Of a stretch of 64,000 bases of DNA, positions 1 to 9,017 are shown piece by piece. How positions within the stretch are numbered: the stretch's first letter is position 1; every line of letters begins with the position of its first letter. The DNA lies in NCBI GenBank assembly GCA_035487155.1, contig DATHMK010000019.1, positions 1-64,000 on the forward strand. Direction: 5' to 3'. The position numbers were made by a program, and so were the translations under genes. The notes under the pieces were generated by a model. The model worked only from the letters and a program-made list of their open reading frames with translations. It was not told the origin of the DNA and made no database searches. This stretch comes from DAIDKA01 sp035487155. GTDB lineage: Bacteria > Pseudomonadota > Gammaproteobacteria > Steroidobacterales > Steroidobacteraceae.

Positions 1-214
1 AGGGGTTGTAGCCACCCTGGGCACGCTTGGGGCCGGGGGGCAGGGTGCCCTCGATGGAGAGCGGTACCCGGTCGTAGTCGGGGGGCGCATCGACCCATTC
101 GACGGTTGCCGCGTCGCGGTCGTCGCGCACGATCTTGCCAAACCGCCGACGTTCCGTGTTATTGACGGCGGTGGCCGGGTCCGCGTTTCGTAGGTTGTCC
201 TTCTTGACGCTCAC
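1..214 (-). CDS. Conserved-looking hypothetical protein (partial, C-terminus outside window)
   Basis: A minus-strand frame stays open from a GTG at 212-214 to the window edge, giving 71 residues. The N-terminal part is highly charged (VSVKKDNLRNADPA, then NNTERRRFGKIVRDDRD) and is followed by the acidic/aromatic stretch VEWVDAPPDYDRVPL and a Pro/Gly-rich end. The even, protein-like composition and high third-position GC suggest real coding. I do not recognise a family. The GTG start lacks a strong ribosome-binding site, so the true start could lie upstream. No function is proposed. Confidence 0.5.
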   Translation of the reverse strand, partial: MSVKKDNLRNADPATAVNNTERRRFGKIVRDDRDAATVEWVDAPPDYDRVPLSIEGTLPPGPKRAQGGYNP

Positions 215-303
215 TGGGATTAAGTCACACCGACAACAGATTCCTTCAGGTGCGACTGTACGGGTGCAGGTGCAGCATGGCTGCGCCGCGTGTCACGAAT
301 TGG

Positions 304-828
304 TCAGATTCCAAGCCTATGGGCGGCGCGCAGCAGGCCGATAATGGTCTTGGAGTCGCGAATCTCCCCGCTCAGCGCCTGGTCGCAGGCCTGGCGCAGG
401 CTCACCCAGTGCACCTCCAGAACCTCGCTGTCCTCCAGCTGGGAGCGGGCCGCCGACAGACCCTGCGCCAGGTACAGATGAATGACCTCGGAGAACACCC
501 CGGGGGAGCTCAGGAGCGAACCCAGGCTGATCCAGTCGGTAGCGACCACCCCGGCTTCCTCCGTCAGCTCCCGACGCGCGGTGAGCTCAGGGGGTTCAGC
601 CGGTTCAAGCTTTCCGGCCGGCAGTTCCCAGATCCAGCCCCCCGCCACATAGCGGTACTGACGCAGCAGGCATACCTGCTGCAGGTCGTTGAGCGCGACG
701 ATGGCCGCGCCGCCGGGATGGTGCACCACCTCGAGTGTGGCCTGTCGACCATTCGGCAGGATGACCTCGTCCACCGTCACGCCGACGACGCGACCCTGGA
801 AGTGACGGGTGCTGTTCAGAGTACTCAT
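304..828 (-). CDS. Nudix hydrolase, ADP-ribose pyrophosphatase type
   Basis: This 174-residue protein carries a complete Nudix box at about residues 72-94 (G72, E78, R86-E87, E90-E91, G93), the Mg2+-binding catalytic loop that hydrolyses nucleoside diphosphates linked to another group. The region just before the box (LLRQYRYVAGGWIWELPAGK) is typical of the ADP-ribose/nucleotide-sugar branch (NudF/NUDT5-like), so cleavage of ADP-ribose to AMP and ribose-5-phosphate is the likeliest reaction. Substrate cannot be fixed from sequence. I chose the ATG at 828; a longer frame to 858 would overlap the divergent kinase gene, whose start lies 18 bases away, so the two promoters must be interleaved. Confidence 0.85.
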   Translation of the reverse strand: MSTLNSTRHFQGRVVGVTVDEVILPNGRQATLEVVHHPGGAAIVALNDLQQVCLLRQYRYVAGGWIWELPAGKLEPAEPPELTARRELTEEAGVVATDWISLGSLLSSPGVFSEVIHLYLAQGLSAARSQLEDSEVLEVHWVSLRQACDQALSGEIRDSKTIIGLLRAAHRLGI

Positions 829-846
829 TGCGGCTAGGATATCTGA

Positions 847-1398
847 ATGCCCCCGCAAGGCGTGTTACTGGTCACGGGTCTGCCGGCCACCGGCAAGACC
901 ACCGTGGCGCGTGCGCTGGCCTATGCGCTCGCCGTGCCGATGCTGGCCAAGGACGGCATCAAGGAGCCGCTGCTGGAGCTGCTGGGAGCGGCCGATATGG
1001 CGGCATCCAGACGCCTGAGCGATGCGAGTTTCGCGGCCCTGTTCGCCCTGGCGCGCGAACAGCTGGCCGCCGTGGGCGCGGTGGTGCTGGAGGGCAACTT
1101 CAGACCCGGCGAGCATGAACCCGCGCTGCGGGCGCTGCTGGCGCATTCGGCTTGCCAATGCACCCAGGTGCTGTGCCGAGTCGCCGAACCGCTGCGCCAG
1201 GCACGGCTCAAGGCCCGCGGCACGGACGCCAGCCGCCATCCCGGACACCGCGATGCCGAGTGGGTGAGCGCCGCCGGAACCGCGGGGGACGGTTTCTTGC
1301 AGATCGAGGGCCCGCGTTTCATACATGACGGTGCCATGGTTGAACCGGTACACGGTTCGGCATTGATCCGTAGCCTCGCAAACCGGCAGCTCGTATAG
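847..1398 (+). CDS. Small P-loop (AAA_33/zeta-like) kinase or ATPase
   Basis: A 183-residue protein opening with a beta-strand and a Walker A motif, GLPATGKTT, at residues 11-19, followed by a helix (ARALAYALAVPMLAKDGIKEPL) as in the AAA_33 and zeta-toxin/chloramphenicol-phosphotransferase-like kinases. A further strand (AVVLEGNF) probably acts as the Walker B-like element, and RVAEPLRQARLKARG resembles the lid region rich in Arg. It likely phosphorylates a small molecule, but the substrate is unknown. An AGGAT box lies 8 bases before the ATG. The downstream helicase begins 10 bases after the stop, so they are probably co-transcribed. No antitoxin partner is adjacent, so I do not call it a toxin. 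Confidence 0.7.
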   Translation: MPPQGVLLVTGLPATGKTTVARALAYALAVPMLAKDGIKEPLLELLGAADMAASRRLSDASFAALFALAREQLAAVGAVVLEGNFRPGEHEPALRALLAHSACQCTQVLCRVAEPLRQARLKARGTDASRHPGHRDAEWVSAAGTAGDGFLQIEGPRFIHDGAMVEPVHGSALIRSLANRQLV

Positions 1399-1408
1399 TC
1401 CGTGGCAG

Positions 1409-3541
1409 ATGGCCACTCCCGCGTACATGACCGCATTGAATACCGCCCAGCGCAAGGCGGCGACGTTCGGGGAAACCCGCAGCGGCGAGCAGAGCGTCAC
1501 CTTCATCGGCAAGGTGGGCGAGAAGGCGGCGGAAAAAGGCGTCGATGCCGGGCCCTTGCTGATCATCGCCGGCGCCGGCACGGGCAAGACCAATACCCTG
1601 GCCCACCGCGTGGCGCACCTGGCGATGAACGGTGTGGATCCGGCACGTATCCTGATGCTGACCTTCAGCCGGCGCGCCGCCCAGGAGATGCGACGGCGCG
1701 CCCGTGACATCGTCAAGCAGGCCCTGAACGAGCCCCTGGGGGGGCTCAACCAGGTGCTGGCGCAGCGCCTGTCCTGGACCGGAACCTTCCACTCCATGGC
1801 GAACCGGCTGCTGCGGCACTACGCGCGCCACCTGAAGCTTGATCCGCAGTTCACGGTCATCGACCGCGGCGACAGCGCCGATCTCATGGACGCGATCCGC
1901 CAGGAGCTGGGATTTGACGCCAAGGAGCAGCGCTTTCCGCGCCGCGACACCTGCCTGGCGATCTACTCGCATCGGGTCAACACCCGCAAGAGCCTGCGCG
2001 AGTCCCTGGATGAGCAATACCCGTGGTGCGCGCAGTGGGAAGATGAGCTGACCCAGCTGTACCGCGCCTATGTGCAGCGCAAGCAGGCTTACGGCATCCT
2101 CGATTACGATGACCTGCTGCTGTACTGGCACATCATGATGGGCGACGCGAAGCTGGCGCAGCATGTCAGCGGGCACTTCGACCATGTGCTGGTGGATGAG
2201 TACCAGGACACCAATGTGCTGCAGGCGCAGATCCTGCATGCCATGCGCCCGGATGGCCGTGGCCTGACGGTGGTGGGGGATGATGCGCAGGCCATCTATT
2301 CTTTCCGCGCCGCCACCGTCGACAACATCCTGAACTTCCCCGAACAGTTCCAGCCGCGCGCCGAGGTCATCACCCTGGCCCAGAACTATCGTTCGACCCA
2401 GCAGGTCCTGGATGCCTCCAACGCGCTGATGGCCGATGCGCCGCGCCAGTTCCGGAAGCATCTGCTGGCCGCCCGCGGCGCCGGCCAGCGCCCACGCCTG
2501 GTCACGGTGGATGACCTGCCCACGCAGGCTGAGTCGATCTGCAACGAGGTGCTGAGGCGGCGCGAGACCCACATACCCCTGCATCGCCAGGCGGTGCTGT
2601 TCCGCAGCGGCAGCCACAGCGACCTTCTGGAGATCGAACTGGCGCGGCGGCAGATTCCGTTCGTCAAATACGGCGGCCTGCGCTTCCTTGAGGCGGCGCA
2701 TGTCAAGGATCTGCTGTCGGTGCTGCGCTGGATCGACAATCCGCGCAATCAGATGGCGGCGTTTCGAGCACTGCAGCTGCTGCCCGGCATGGGTCCGGCC
2801 AATGCCCAGCGCGCCATCGCGCACCTTGCGGCGCAGCAGTACGCCGCGGGCTCCCTCGCCAGCTTCACGGCGGCGAATGTCGAGCCGGTGGACATCGAGA
2901 AGCTCTCGGACCTGCAGCAGGCGCTGATGGACCCGCGCCGCGAGTGGCCCGGCCAGGTGCGCCTGGTGCGCGAATGGTACAAGCCGCACCTGGAGCGGAT
3001 CTACGAAAACGTCCACACCAGAATCGGCGACCTGGATCAGCTGGAGCTGCTGTCCGGCCAGTACACCTCGCGCGAGCGCTTCATCACCGAACTGACCCTG
3101 GATCCACCCGAAGCGGCGAGCGATCTGGCGGGCAAACCGAACCTGGACGAGGACTATCTGGTGCTCTCAACCATACATTCGGCAAAGGGCATGGAATGGG
3201 ACACGGTGTACCTGCTGAACGTGGTCGATGGCAGCTTCCCATCCGAATTCGCCACCCGAAAGCCCGAGCTGATAGAAGAAGAGCGCCGACTGCTGTATGT
3301 GGCGATGACCCGGGCACGCAACGAACTGATGCTGTACAGCCCCTTGAAATTCCAGATCACAAGCCAGCCGAAGAGCTCCGACGGGCATGTCTATGGAGGT
3401 CGCAGCCGCTTCATGACCGAGAAGGTGCTGAAGGCATTCGATGCCACCGTGGTGCATGGTGCCAATGCCGATGAGGTGGCGCTGGGGGATGCGGGCGGCT
3501 CGGCGCTGGATGTGAGCGCCCGTCTCAAGGAAATGTGGTAA
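1409..3541 (+). CDS. UvrD/Rep/PcrA-type superfamily 1 DNA helicase
   Basis: The 710-residue protein has the SF1A helicase motif set: Walker A GAGTGKT at residues 55-61, DEYQD (Walker B) at 263-267, GDDAQAIYSFR (motif III), an ATIHSAKG-type motif IV/V (STIHSAKGMEWDTVYLLN) and the C-terminal EERRLLYVAMTRAR motif VI. It should translocate 3' to 5' on single-stranded DNA, using ATP, in repair or replication restart. There is an additional segment of about 30 residues before Walker A (FGETRSGEQSVTFIGKVGEKAAEKG) compared with standard UvrD, which suggests a paralogue rather than the main uvrD. The start could also be the ATG at 1427. Confidence 0.9.
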   Translation: MATPAYMTALNTAQRKAATFGETRSGEQSVTFIGKVGEKAAEKGVDAGPLLIIAGAGTGKTNTLAHRVAHLAMNGVDPARILMLTFSRRAAQEMRRRARDIVKQALNEPLGGLNQVLAQRLSWTGTFHSMANRLLRHYARHLKLDPQFTVIDRGDSADLMDAIRQELGFDAKEQRFPRRDTCLAIYSHRVNTRKSLRESLDEQYPWCAQWEDELTQLYRAYVQRKQAYGILDYDDLLLYWHIMMGDAKLAQHVSGHFDHVLVDEYQDTNVLQAQILHAMRPDGRGLTVVGDDAQAIYSFRAATVDNILNFPEQFQPRAEVITLAQNYRSTQQVLDASNALMADAPRQFRKHLLAARGAGQRPRLVTVDDLPTQAESICNEVLRRRETHIPLHRQAVLFRSGSHSDLLEIELARRQIPFVKYGGLRFLEAAHVKDLLSVLRWIDNPRNQMAAFRALQLLPGMGPANAQRAIAHLAAQQYAAGSLASFTAANVEPVDIEKLSDLQQALMDPRREWPGQVRLVREWYKPHLERIYENVHTRIGDLDQLELLSGQYTSRERFITELTLDPPEAASDLAGKPNLDEDYLVLSTIHSAKGMEWDTVYLLNVVDGSFPSEFATRKPELIEEERRLLYVAMTRARNELMLYSPLKFQITSQPKSSDGHVYGGRSRFMTEKVLKAFDATVVHGANADEVALGDAGGSALDVSARLKEMW

Positions 3542-3552
3542 CAGCCGGTTCG

Positions 3553-3576
3553 AGGGCTCTGCGAGCACAGAACCCT
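3553..3576. repeat. Inverted repeat between convergent genes
   Basis: GGG-C-TCTG and CAGA-A-CCC can pair around a six-base loop between the stop of the helicase gene and the end of the RRM gene on the other strand. No T-run follows on either side, so it is at best a weak bidirectional terminator or an RNA end-stabilising hairpin. Confidence 0.3.
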
Positions 3577-3601
3577 ACCGCAGCTCGCGCCCGACCCGGC
3601 C

Positions 3602-3883
3602 TCAGCGGCGGAACGGCCCGCCGCCCTGGCGCGGCCGCTGCGGGCGCTCCTGGGCTTCATTGACCCGCAGCGGGCGGCCGCCCAGCTGCTGGCCATTCAA
3701 TGCCTGAATCGCGGTCTGCGCATCGGCCTGAGGCATGTCCACGAAACCAAAGCCACGGGGCTTGCCGGTCTCGCGGTCATTGATGAGCTTCACACCTTCC
3801 ACGGTGCCATGACGTTCGAACAGCGCCCGAACATCCTGTTCCGTGGCATTGAAGGGCAGGTTGCCCACGTAGATCGTCGTCAT
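3602..3883 (-). CDS. RRM-domain RNA-binding protein
   Basis: A 93-residue protein formed almost wholly of one RNA recognition motif. RNP2 is TIYVGNLPF at the N-terminus and RNP1 is KPRGFGFVDM near residue 44, with the aromatic residues that stack on RNA bases. The C-terminus is a short Arg/Pro/Gly tail (RPQRPRQGGGPFRR). Such single-RRM proteins in bacteria bind RNA non-selectively and are often cold-induced; the target here is unknown. It lies convergent to the helicase gene and downstream of speA on the same strand, separated by about 100 bases. Confidence 0.92.
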   Translation of the reverse strand: MTTIYVGNLPFNATEQDVRALFERHGTVEGVKLINDRETGKPRGFGFVDMPQADAQTAIQALNGQQLGGRPLRVNEAQERPQRPRQGGGPFRR

Positions 3884-3986
3884 CCGGTTCTCTCACACAC
3901 CTGGATCGAAAAAGATGCTACTCCCGGCCTTTGGGGGAAGCAAACCGCTCAAATCCCAGGAAATGTGCACCCAAATGGGGCTGCGA

Positions 3987-5945
3987 TCAGCTGCCGGGAG
4001 GTTCCAGATAGGCGTAGCCATTGAGCTCGCCTTCGTAGAAGCGTTTGACCTGCTGACTTTCCGCAAGGGTCATGCGGCCATCGCGCACCGCCCGCTCGCA
4101 GTCCCGGGACAGCGCCGGATACAGCTCCGCCACGTCGTACTCCATGTACTCGAGGACCTTGTTGGCGGTGTCGCCCTTGACGACCTCCTCGATCCACCAG
4201 CCGCCCTCATCCAGCAAGCGGATGTGCACCACATGGGTGTCGCCGAAAAGATTGTGAAGATCGCCGAGGGTCTCCTGGTAGGCACCGACCAGGAAGGCGG
4301 CCAGGTAGTACTCCTGCCCCGCCTGCAGCTCGTGAAGCTCCAGGGTGCGCTTGATTTCACGATGGCTGACGAAGCGGTCGATCTTGCCGTCCGAGTCGCA
4401 GGTGATGTCGGCGAGCACCCCGATGCGCGTGGGCTGCTCGTTGAGCCGATGGATGGGCATGATCGGGAACAGCTGATCGATCGCCCAGCTGTCGGGCAGC
4501 GACTGGAACACCGAGAAGTTGCAGAAGTAGGTGTCCGAGAGAATGGACTCCAGATCGGCCAGTTCCTCCGGACTGTCATCCAGGCGCCGGCAGACATCGC
4601 GGATGCGGGCACAGGTGGCCCAGTAAAGCCGCTCGGCGAGTGCTCGGAACTGCAGCGACAGCAGTCCGAGGTTGAACATCTGCAGCGTCTGTTCGCGCGC
4701 CGTCTGGGCGTCGTGATAGCACTCCACCAGGCGTCGTTCATTGACCGCGCGGTAGGCGACGAACAGATCCTGGACCGGCTGCGGCAGCTCATCCTCGCCC
4801 GGATAGTCGTCTGACTCGCGGCCGGTGACACGGAAGCGGTCCAGCGCCGAGGAGCCCAGGGTGTTGAAGATGAGAACGCTGTGATACGCGGCGATGGCGC
4901 GCCCGGATTCGCTGACGATCATGGGATGCGGAATTTCGCGCGCGTTGCAGATGCTGGCGATACGGTAGACCACATCGCTTGCGTACTCGTTGAGGGTGTA
5001 GTTCATCGATGAGGCGAAGTTGGTGCCGCTGCCGTCGTAGTCGACCCCGAGGCCACCGCCGACATCGATGTACTGAAGGCCGGCGCCCATGATGCGCAGC
5101 TCCGCATACACATGCGCCAGTTCGGTGATGGACTCCTTGACCCGCCGTATGTCCTGCAGCTGGCTGCCCGGATGGCAGTGAACCAGCTGCAGGCAGTCGA
5201 GCATGTCGCGATCCTTCAGGACCTTGAACAGGTCGAGGATCTCCGTGACGAACAGCCCGAACTTGGACCGCGCGCCGTTGCTGTCGCGCCAGCGGCCCGA
5301 GCCCTCGCTCGATAGCTTGACGCGCACTCCAAGCCGCGGCCGCACCTGGTAGGTGTCGGCGAGGGTGAGCAGGATGGCCAGTTCCTCGAAGTTCTCGATC
5401 ACCGGAATGATGGTGCGGCCAAGCTTGGTCGCAAGCACGACAGCTTCCAGATAGCTGTGGTCCTTGAAGCCATTGCAGATGATAAGACGGTCCGGCGCGC
5501 TCTCGGTCATGGCCATGACCGCCAGCAGTTCGGGCTTGGAGCCGACCTCCAGCCCAAACCCGAATTCACGCCCGTAACGGTAGACCTCCTCGACCACCAG
5601 GCGCTGCTGGTTCACCTTGATGGGGTAGACGGCGGCGTACCTGTTGCCGTAGTCGTTCTCGGTGATGGCCTGCGCGAAGGCCGCGTGCAGGTTGCGCAGT
5701 CGATTGGCGAGGATATCCGACAGGCGCACCACCACCGGCGTCGTCAGATCGCGCGCCTTGAGGCCCTCGACGACCTCGAACAGGTCGATGGTCTGGCCAC
5801 CCGGCAGCGTGTCGGGGCGAACGATGACATGGCCCGCATCGTTGATGGAGAAATAGCCCTTGCCCCACGCATTCACGTGGTAAAGGTCCAGCGAGTCTTC
5901 CGTGGTCCACGCCTGGCCGGGACCCTTTTGGCTTGTTCCGTTCAT
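3987..5945 (-). CDS. speA: Biosynthetic arginine decarboxylase
   Basis: The 652-residue product matches the usual length of SpeA (about 650-660). It converts arginine to agmatine using PLP and Mg2+, the first step of the agmatine route to putrescine. The PLP lysine lies in YAAVYPIKVNQQ (K110); NGFKDHSYLEAV, HCHPGSQ, DVGGGLGVDYDG and SESGRAIAAYHSV are conserved fold-III decarboxylase motifs. I chose the ATG at 5945; the longer open frame would run through the end of sseA. Homospermidine synthase, which consumes putrescine, lies 1.7 kb away on the other strand. No agmatine-to-putrescine enzyme is visible in the window. Confidence 0.96.
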   Translation of the reverse strand: MNGTSQKGPGQAWTTEDSLDLYHVNAWGKGYFSINDAGHVIVRPDTLPGGQTIDLFEVVEGLKARDLTTPVVVRLSDILANRLRNLHAAFAQAITENDYGNRYAAVYPIKVNQQRLVVEEVYRYGREFGFGLEVGSKPELLAVMAMTESAPDRLIICNGFKDHSYLEAVVLATKLGRTIIPVIENFEELAILLTLADTYQVRPRLGVRVKLSSEGSGRWRDSNGARSKFGLFVTEILDLFKVLKDRDMLDCLQLVHCHPGSQLQDIRRVKESITELAHVYAELRIMGAGLQYIDVGGGLGVDYDGSGTNFASSMNYTLNEYASDVVYRIASICNAREIPHPMIVSESGRAIAAYHSVLIFNTLGSSALDRFRVTGRESDDYPGEDELPQPVQDLFVAYRAVNERRLVECYHDAQTAREQTLQMFNLGLLSLQFRALAERLYWATCARIRDVCRRLDDSPEELADLESILSDTYFCNFSVFQSLPDSWAIDQLFPIMPIHRLNEQPTRIGVLADITCDSDGKIDRFVSHREIKRTLELHELQAGQEYYLAAFLVGAYQETLGDLHNLFGDTHVVHIRLLDEGGWWIEEVVKGDTANKVLEYMEYDVAELYPALSRDCERAVRDGRMTLAESQQVKRFYEGELNGYAYLEPPGS

Positions 5946-5994
5946 CTGCGAGCGCGGACCATAGCAAAAAAGCGCGTCAGCTGGATGACTCTCA

Positions 5995-6858
5995 TCATGC
6001 AGGTCCGGTCGCGACCTTGCGCTGCGGATCGCGGATCCATTCGCTGAAGGATCCGGCGTACAGGCGCCCCCCGGGCAGTCCGGCAAGCTCCAGCGCCAGA
6101 AGGTTGTGGCAGGCGCTGACCCCGGAGCCGCACATGGCGATCACCTGGGTCGGTGGCGTGGCGCCGAGCACCGTACGCCACATCAAGCCCAGCGCGGCTG
6201 CCGGGCGCATGCGCCCGTCACTCTCAAGGTTCAGCGCGAAGGGCTGGTTGCGAGCGCCGGGCACATGGCCGGCCACCGGATCGATGGTCTCATTCTGGCC
6301 GGCGAACCGGTCCGCGCCGCGTGCGTCAAGCAAGAGAAGGGTCCCCGAGGAAAGTTCCGCTTCCAGCTGTGCGGTGCTGACCGGCTGCACCAGGGGCGGG
6401 CGCAGGACAAACCGGCGCGCAGCGCGTGCGGCCGAGGTGCTCTGCAGTGGCAGCCCCGCCGCCTGCCAGGCCGCAAGGCCGCCATTGAGCACCGCCACAC
6501 GATCATGGCCGAGCCAGCGCAGCAGCCACCAAAGTCGCGCGGCGTACATCGATTTGTCCTGGTCATAGGCCACGACCTGGGTGTCGGCATCGATTCCCGA
6601 GGCGCCGAGGAAGGCCGCGAGCACGGTAGGGTCGGGCAGGGGATGGCGTCCGGTCTGCGCCGTCACGGGACTGGAAAGGTCGCGATCCAGATGGGCGAAC
6701 ACCGCACCGGGCACATGCCCCGCGGCGAATTCCTGGCGCCCCCAGTCGGGTCGCAACAGATCGTGGCGGCAATCCACGACCACCGTCTGGCTCACTCCGG
6801 GCGCCGCGAGCACTGCGGCCAGCGCGGCCGGTTCAATCAGTTGCAAGGGTGATTCCAA
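5995..6858 (-). CDS. sseA: 3-mercaptopyruvate sulfurtransferase (two rhodanese domains)
   Basis: A 287-residue protein with two rhodanese modules. The N-terminal module has the non-catalytic signature (VVVDCRHDLL, GHVPGAVFAHLDRDLS) and the C-terminal module has the active loop CGSGVSAC with catalytic Cys243. The CG[ST]GV-type loop is characteristic of mercaptopyruvate sulfurtransferases, as opposed to the CRxGxR loop of thiosulfate sulfurtransferases. It would transfer sulfur from 3-mercaptopyruvate to thiols or cyanide in the cytoplasm. It lies 49 bases upstream of speA on the same strand, so the two may share a transcript. Confidence 0.92.
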   Translation of the reverse strand: MESPLQLIEPAALAAVLAAPGVSQTVVVDCRHDLLRPDWGRQEFAAGHVPGAVFAHLDRDLSSPVTAQTGRHPLPDPTVLAAFLGASGIDADTQVVAYDQDKSMYAARLWWLLRWLGHDRVAVLNGGLAAWQAAGLPLQSTSAARAARRFVLRPPLVQPVSTAQLEAELSSGTLLLLDARGADRFAGQNETIDPVAGHVPGARNQPFALNLESDGRMRPAAALGLMWRTVLGATPPTQVIAMCGSGVSACHNLLALELAGLPGGRLYAGSFSEWIRDPQRKVATGPA

Positions 6859-6933
6859 CGCTCATGTTCCGATGCAGTGTGGCGCGCCTGACTTGTCGGT
6901 ACAATCATCCCGACAGCCTTGTGAAACAAGTAT

Positions 6934-7593
6934 ATGGGGATTGAAGTCTACTGGGGCAGCGGCAGCCCGTATTCCTGGCGCGTATTGCTCGCGCTCGAGT
7001 ACAAGCGGCTGGCCTATACGGGTCATCAGCTGCAGTTCTCGCGGCAGGAGCACAAATCGCCACAGATCCTGGCGCTGAACTTCCGTGGCCGCGTGCCAAT
7101 CCTCAAGGACGGTGACTATGTGGTGTTCGAGTCCCTGGCGGTGCTGTACTACCTGGACCTGAAATATCCGGATCCGCCCATTTTCGGCCACTCCCCGGAG
7201 GAGGCCGGCGTGATCATGCGCGTGATCTGTGAATACCAGTCCTACGTCGAAGAGCATCTGATGAAGATCGTGCGCGCGGTCTTCGACGGCGAAGCCCAGG
7301 AGCACATCGATGCCCTGGCCGACTCCATGCATGTCGTCGCCAGCGAGGCCCGGTCCATAGAGCGGCGACTGTCGCGCTCGAACTGGGTGGTGGGAGAACA
7401 CTTCTCAGCCGCCGACATCGTGATATTTCCGGCGCTGCAGCTGCTGCTGCGCGCCCTGGGCAAGCCAGCGGCCCGAGCGCTGTCCTCACGCTTCCTGCCC
7501 CTGGCGGCAAATTATCCAGCATTGGAGCGCTGGATCGACCGCGTCGCGGCCCTGCCGGGGTACGAGCGAACTTTTCCACCACACTGGCGGTAA
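6934..7593 (+). CDS. Glutathione S-transferase family protein
   Basis: A 219-residue cytosolic protein with an N-terminal thioredoxin-like GST domain (MGIEVYWGSGSPYSWRVLLAL; the Ser/Tyr pair is the expected thiol-activating position), the conserved cis-Pro GSH-binding element (RGRVPILKDGDYVVFESLAVLYYLD, residues about 51-75) and an all-helical C-terminal domain with the N-capping motif FSAADIVIFPALQ. It probably conjugates or reduces hydrophobic substrates with glutathione; the substrate is unknown. The stop is only 2 bases before the homospermidine synthase start, which indicates co-transcription. Confidence 0.9.
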   Translation: MGIEVYWGSGSPYSWRVLLALEYKRLAYTGHQLQFSRQEHKSPQILALNFRGRVPILKDGDYVVFESLAVLYYLDLKYPDPPIFGHSPEEAGVIMRVICEYQSYVEEHLMKIVRAVFDGEAQEHIDALADSMHVVASEARSIERRLSRSNWVVGEHFSAADIVIFPALQLLLRALGKPAARALSSRFLPLAANYPALERWIDRVAALPGYERTFPPHWR

Positions 7594-7595
7594 TC

Positions 7596-9017
7596 ATGAC
7601 AAAACACCCGGTACATATCGATTTTCCCGGCCGCATCGTCCTCGTCGGTTTCGGCAGCATTGGCCAGGGAGTCCTGCCGCTGATCTTGCGGCACATCGGT
7701 ATCGCACCGGATCGCATCAGCATCGTGACCGCCGACGATTCAGGCAGCGCCGAGGCCGAGCATTTCGGCATCAAGCGCGTCAATGAAGCCCTGACGCGCG
7801 ACAACTACCGCCGCATCCTCTCGCCGCTGGTCGGACGCGGGGACTTCCTGCTGAACGTCTCGGTCGATGTCTCGAGCGTCGCCCTGATACGTTTCTGCTG
7901 GGAAAAGGGTGCGATGTACCTGGACACCTGCGTCGAGCCATGGGCCGGCGGCTACACCGATCCGACCCTGAGCGCGGCGCGACGCACCAACTATGCCCTG
8001 CGCGAAGAGGCCTTGGGACTGCGCGCCGGCAACGCGCGCGCCCCGACGGCAGTGGTGACCCACGGCGCCAACCCGGGGATGGTCTCGCATCTGGTCAAGC
8101 AGGGCATGCTGAACATCGCCGCCGATACCGGCGTGGATGCCGGAAAGCCCAGCTCGCGTGAACAATGGGCGGCGCTGGCGCAGCTGCTGGGCATACGCGT
8201 CATCCATATCGCCGAGCGCGATACCCAGGTATCCGCCAAGGCCAAGCAGCTGGACGAATTCGTGAACACCTGGTCGGTGGATGGCTTTGTCAGCGAAGGC
8301 GCGCAGCCGGCGGAGCTGGGCTGGGGCACCCACGAACGGAATTTCCCGCGCGACGGCAAGCGCCATGATTTCGGCCACGGCGCGGCGATATACCTCACGC
8401 AGCCGGGGGCCGCCACGCGCGTGCGCACCTGGACTCCCCTGGCCGGACATTTCCACGGTTTTTGCATCACCCACTCGGAGGCGATTTCGATCTCCGATTA
8501 CCTGACGGTGCGCGAAGGCAGCAATGTGGTCTACCGGCCCACGGCACACTATGCCTATCACCCCTGTGATGCGGCGATCGCCTCGATGCATGAGTTCGCG
8601 GGACGCAACTTCATGGTCCAGGAGCGGAAACGGATCATCTGCGAGGACGTGCTGAGCGGCCGCGATGAACTCGGCGTGCTGCTGGCGGGACACAAGAAAA
8701 ACGCCTACTGGTACGGCTCGCAGCTGACCATCGCGGAAGCACGGGCGCTGGCACCCTACAACAACGCCACCAGCCTGCAGGTGACCTCGGCGTGCCTGGC
8801 GGGCATGGTATGGGCCATGGAAAACCCGAACTGCGGCCTGGTCGAGCCGGATGAAATAGACTTCCGGCGCAACATCGAGATCAGCCAGCCCTACTGGGGC
8901 AAGGTGATCGGCGCCTACACCGATTGGACCCCACTCACGGATCGCGAGCGCTTGTTCCCGGAGGACATCGACAAGTCAGATCCGTGGCAGTTCAAGAACG
9001 TCCGCGTGATCTGGTAA
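7596..9017 (+). CDS. hss: Homospermidine synthase
   Basis: A 473-residue NAD-dependent enzyme of the saccharopine dehydrogenase-like fold. The N-terminus has the dinucleotide-binding loop GRIVLVGFGSIGQGVLPL, and the body contains family-typical stretches such as CVEPWAGGYTD, THGANPGMVSHLVKQ and the C-terminal PYWGKVIGAYTDW. It condenses two putrescine molecules into sym-homospermidine with release of ammonia. Homospermidine replaces spermidine in some bacteria. SpeA in the same window could supply agmatine for putrescine. The 3' end overlaps the convergent greB gene by 26 bases. Confidence 0.95.
   Translation: MTKHPVHIDFPGRIVLVGFGSIGQGVLPLILRHIGIAPDRISIVTADDSGSAEAEHFGIKRVNEALTRDNYRRILSPLVGRGDFLLNVSVDVSSVALIRFCWEKGAMYLDTCVEPWAGGYTDPTLSAARRTNYALREEALGLRAGNARAPTAVVTHGANPGMVSHLVKQGMLNIAADTGVDAGKPSSREQWAALAQLLGIRVIHIAERDTQVSAKAKQLDEFVNTWSVDGFVSEGAQPAELGWGTHERNFPRDGKRHDFGHGAAIYLTQPGAATRVRTWTPLAGHFHGFCITHSEAISISDYLTVREGSNVVYRPTAHYAYHPCDAAIASMHEFAGRNFMVQERKRIICEDVLSGRDELGVLLAGHKKNAYWYGSQLTIAEARALAPYNNATSLQVTSACLAGMVWAMENPNCGLVEPDEIDFRRNIEISQPYWGKVIGAYTDWTPLTDRERLFPEDIDKSDPWQFKNVRVIW

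Noticed and set aside
847..1398. Zeta-type toxin of a toxin-antitoxin pair
   Set aside because: There is no small antitoxin gene beside it, and the neighbours are a helicase and a Nudix hydrolase.
1319..3016. 565-codon frame antisense to the helicase gene
   Set aside because: The helicase motifs on the plus strand fix the coding direction; the minus frame is a high-GC shadow.
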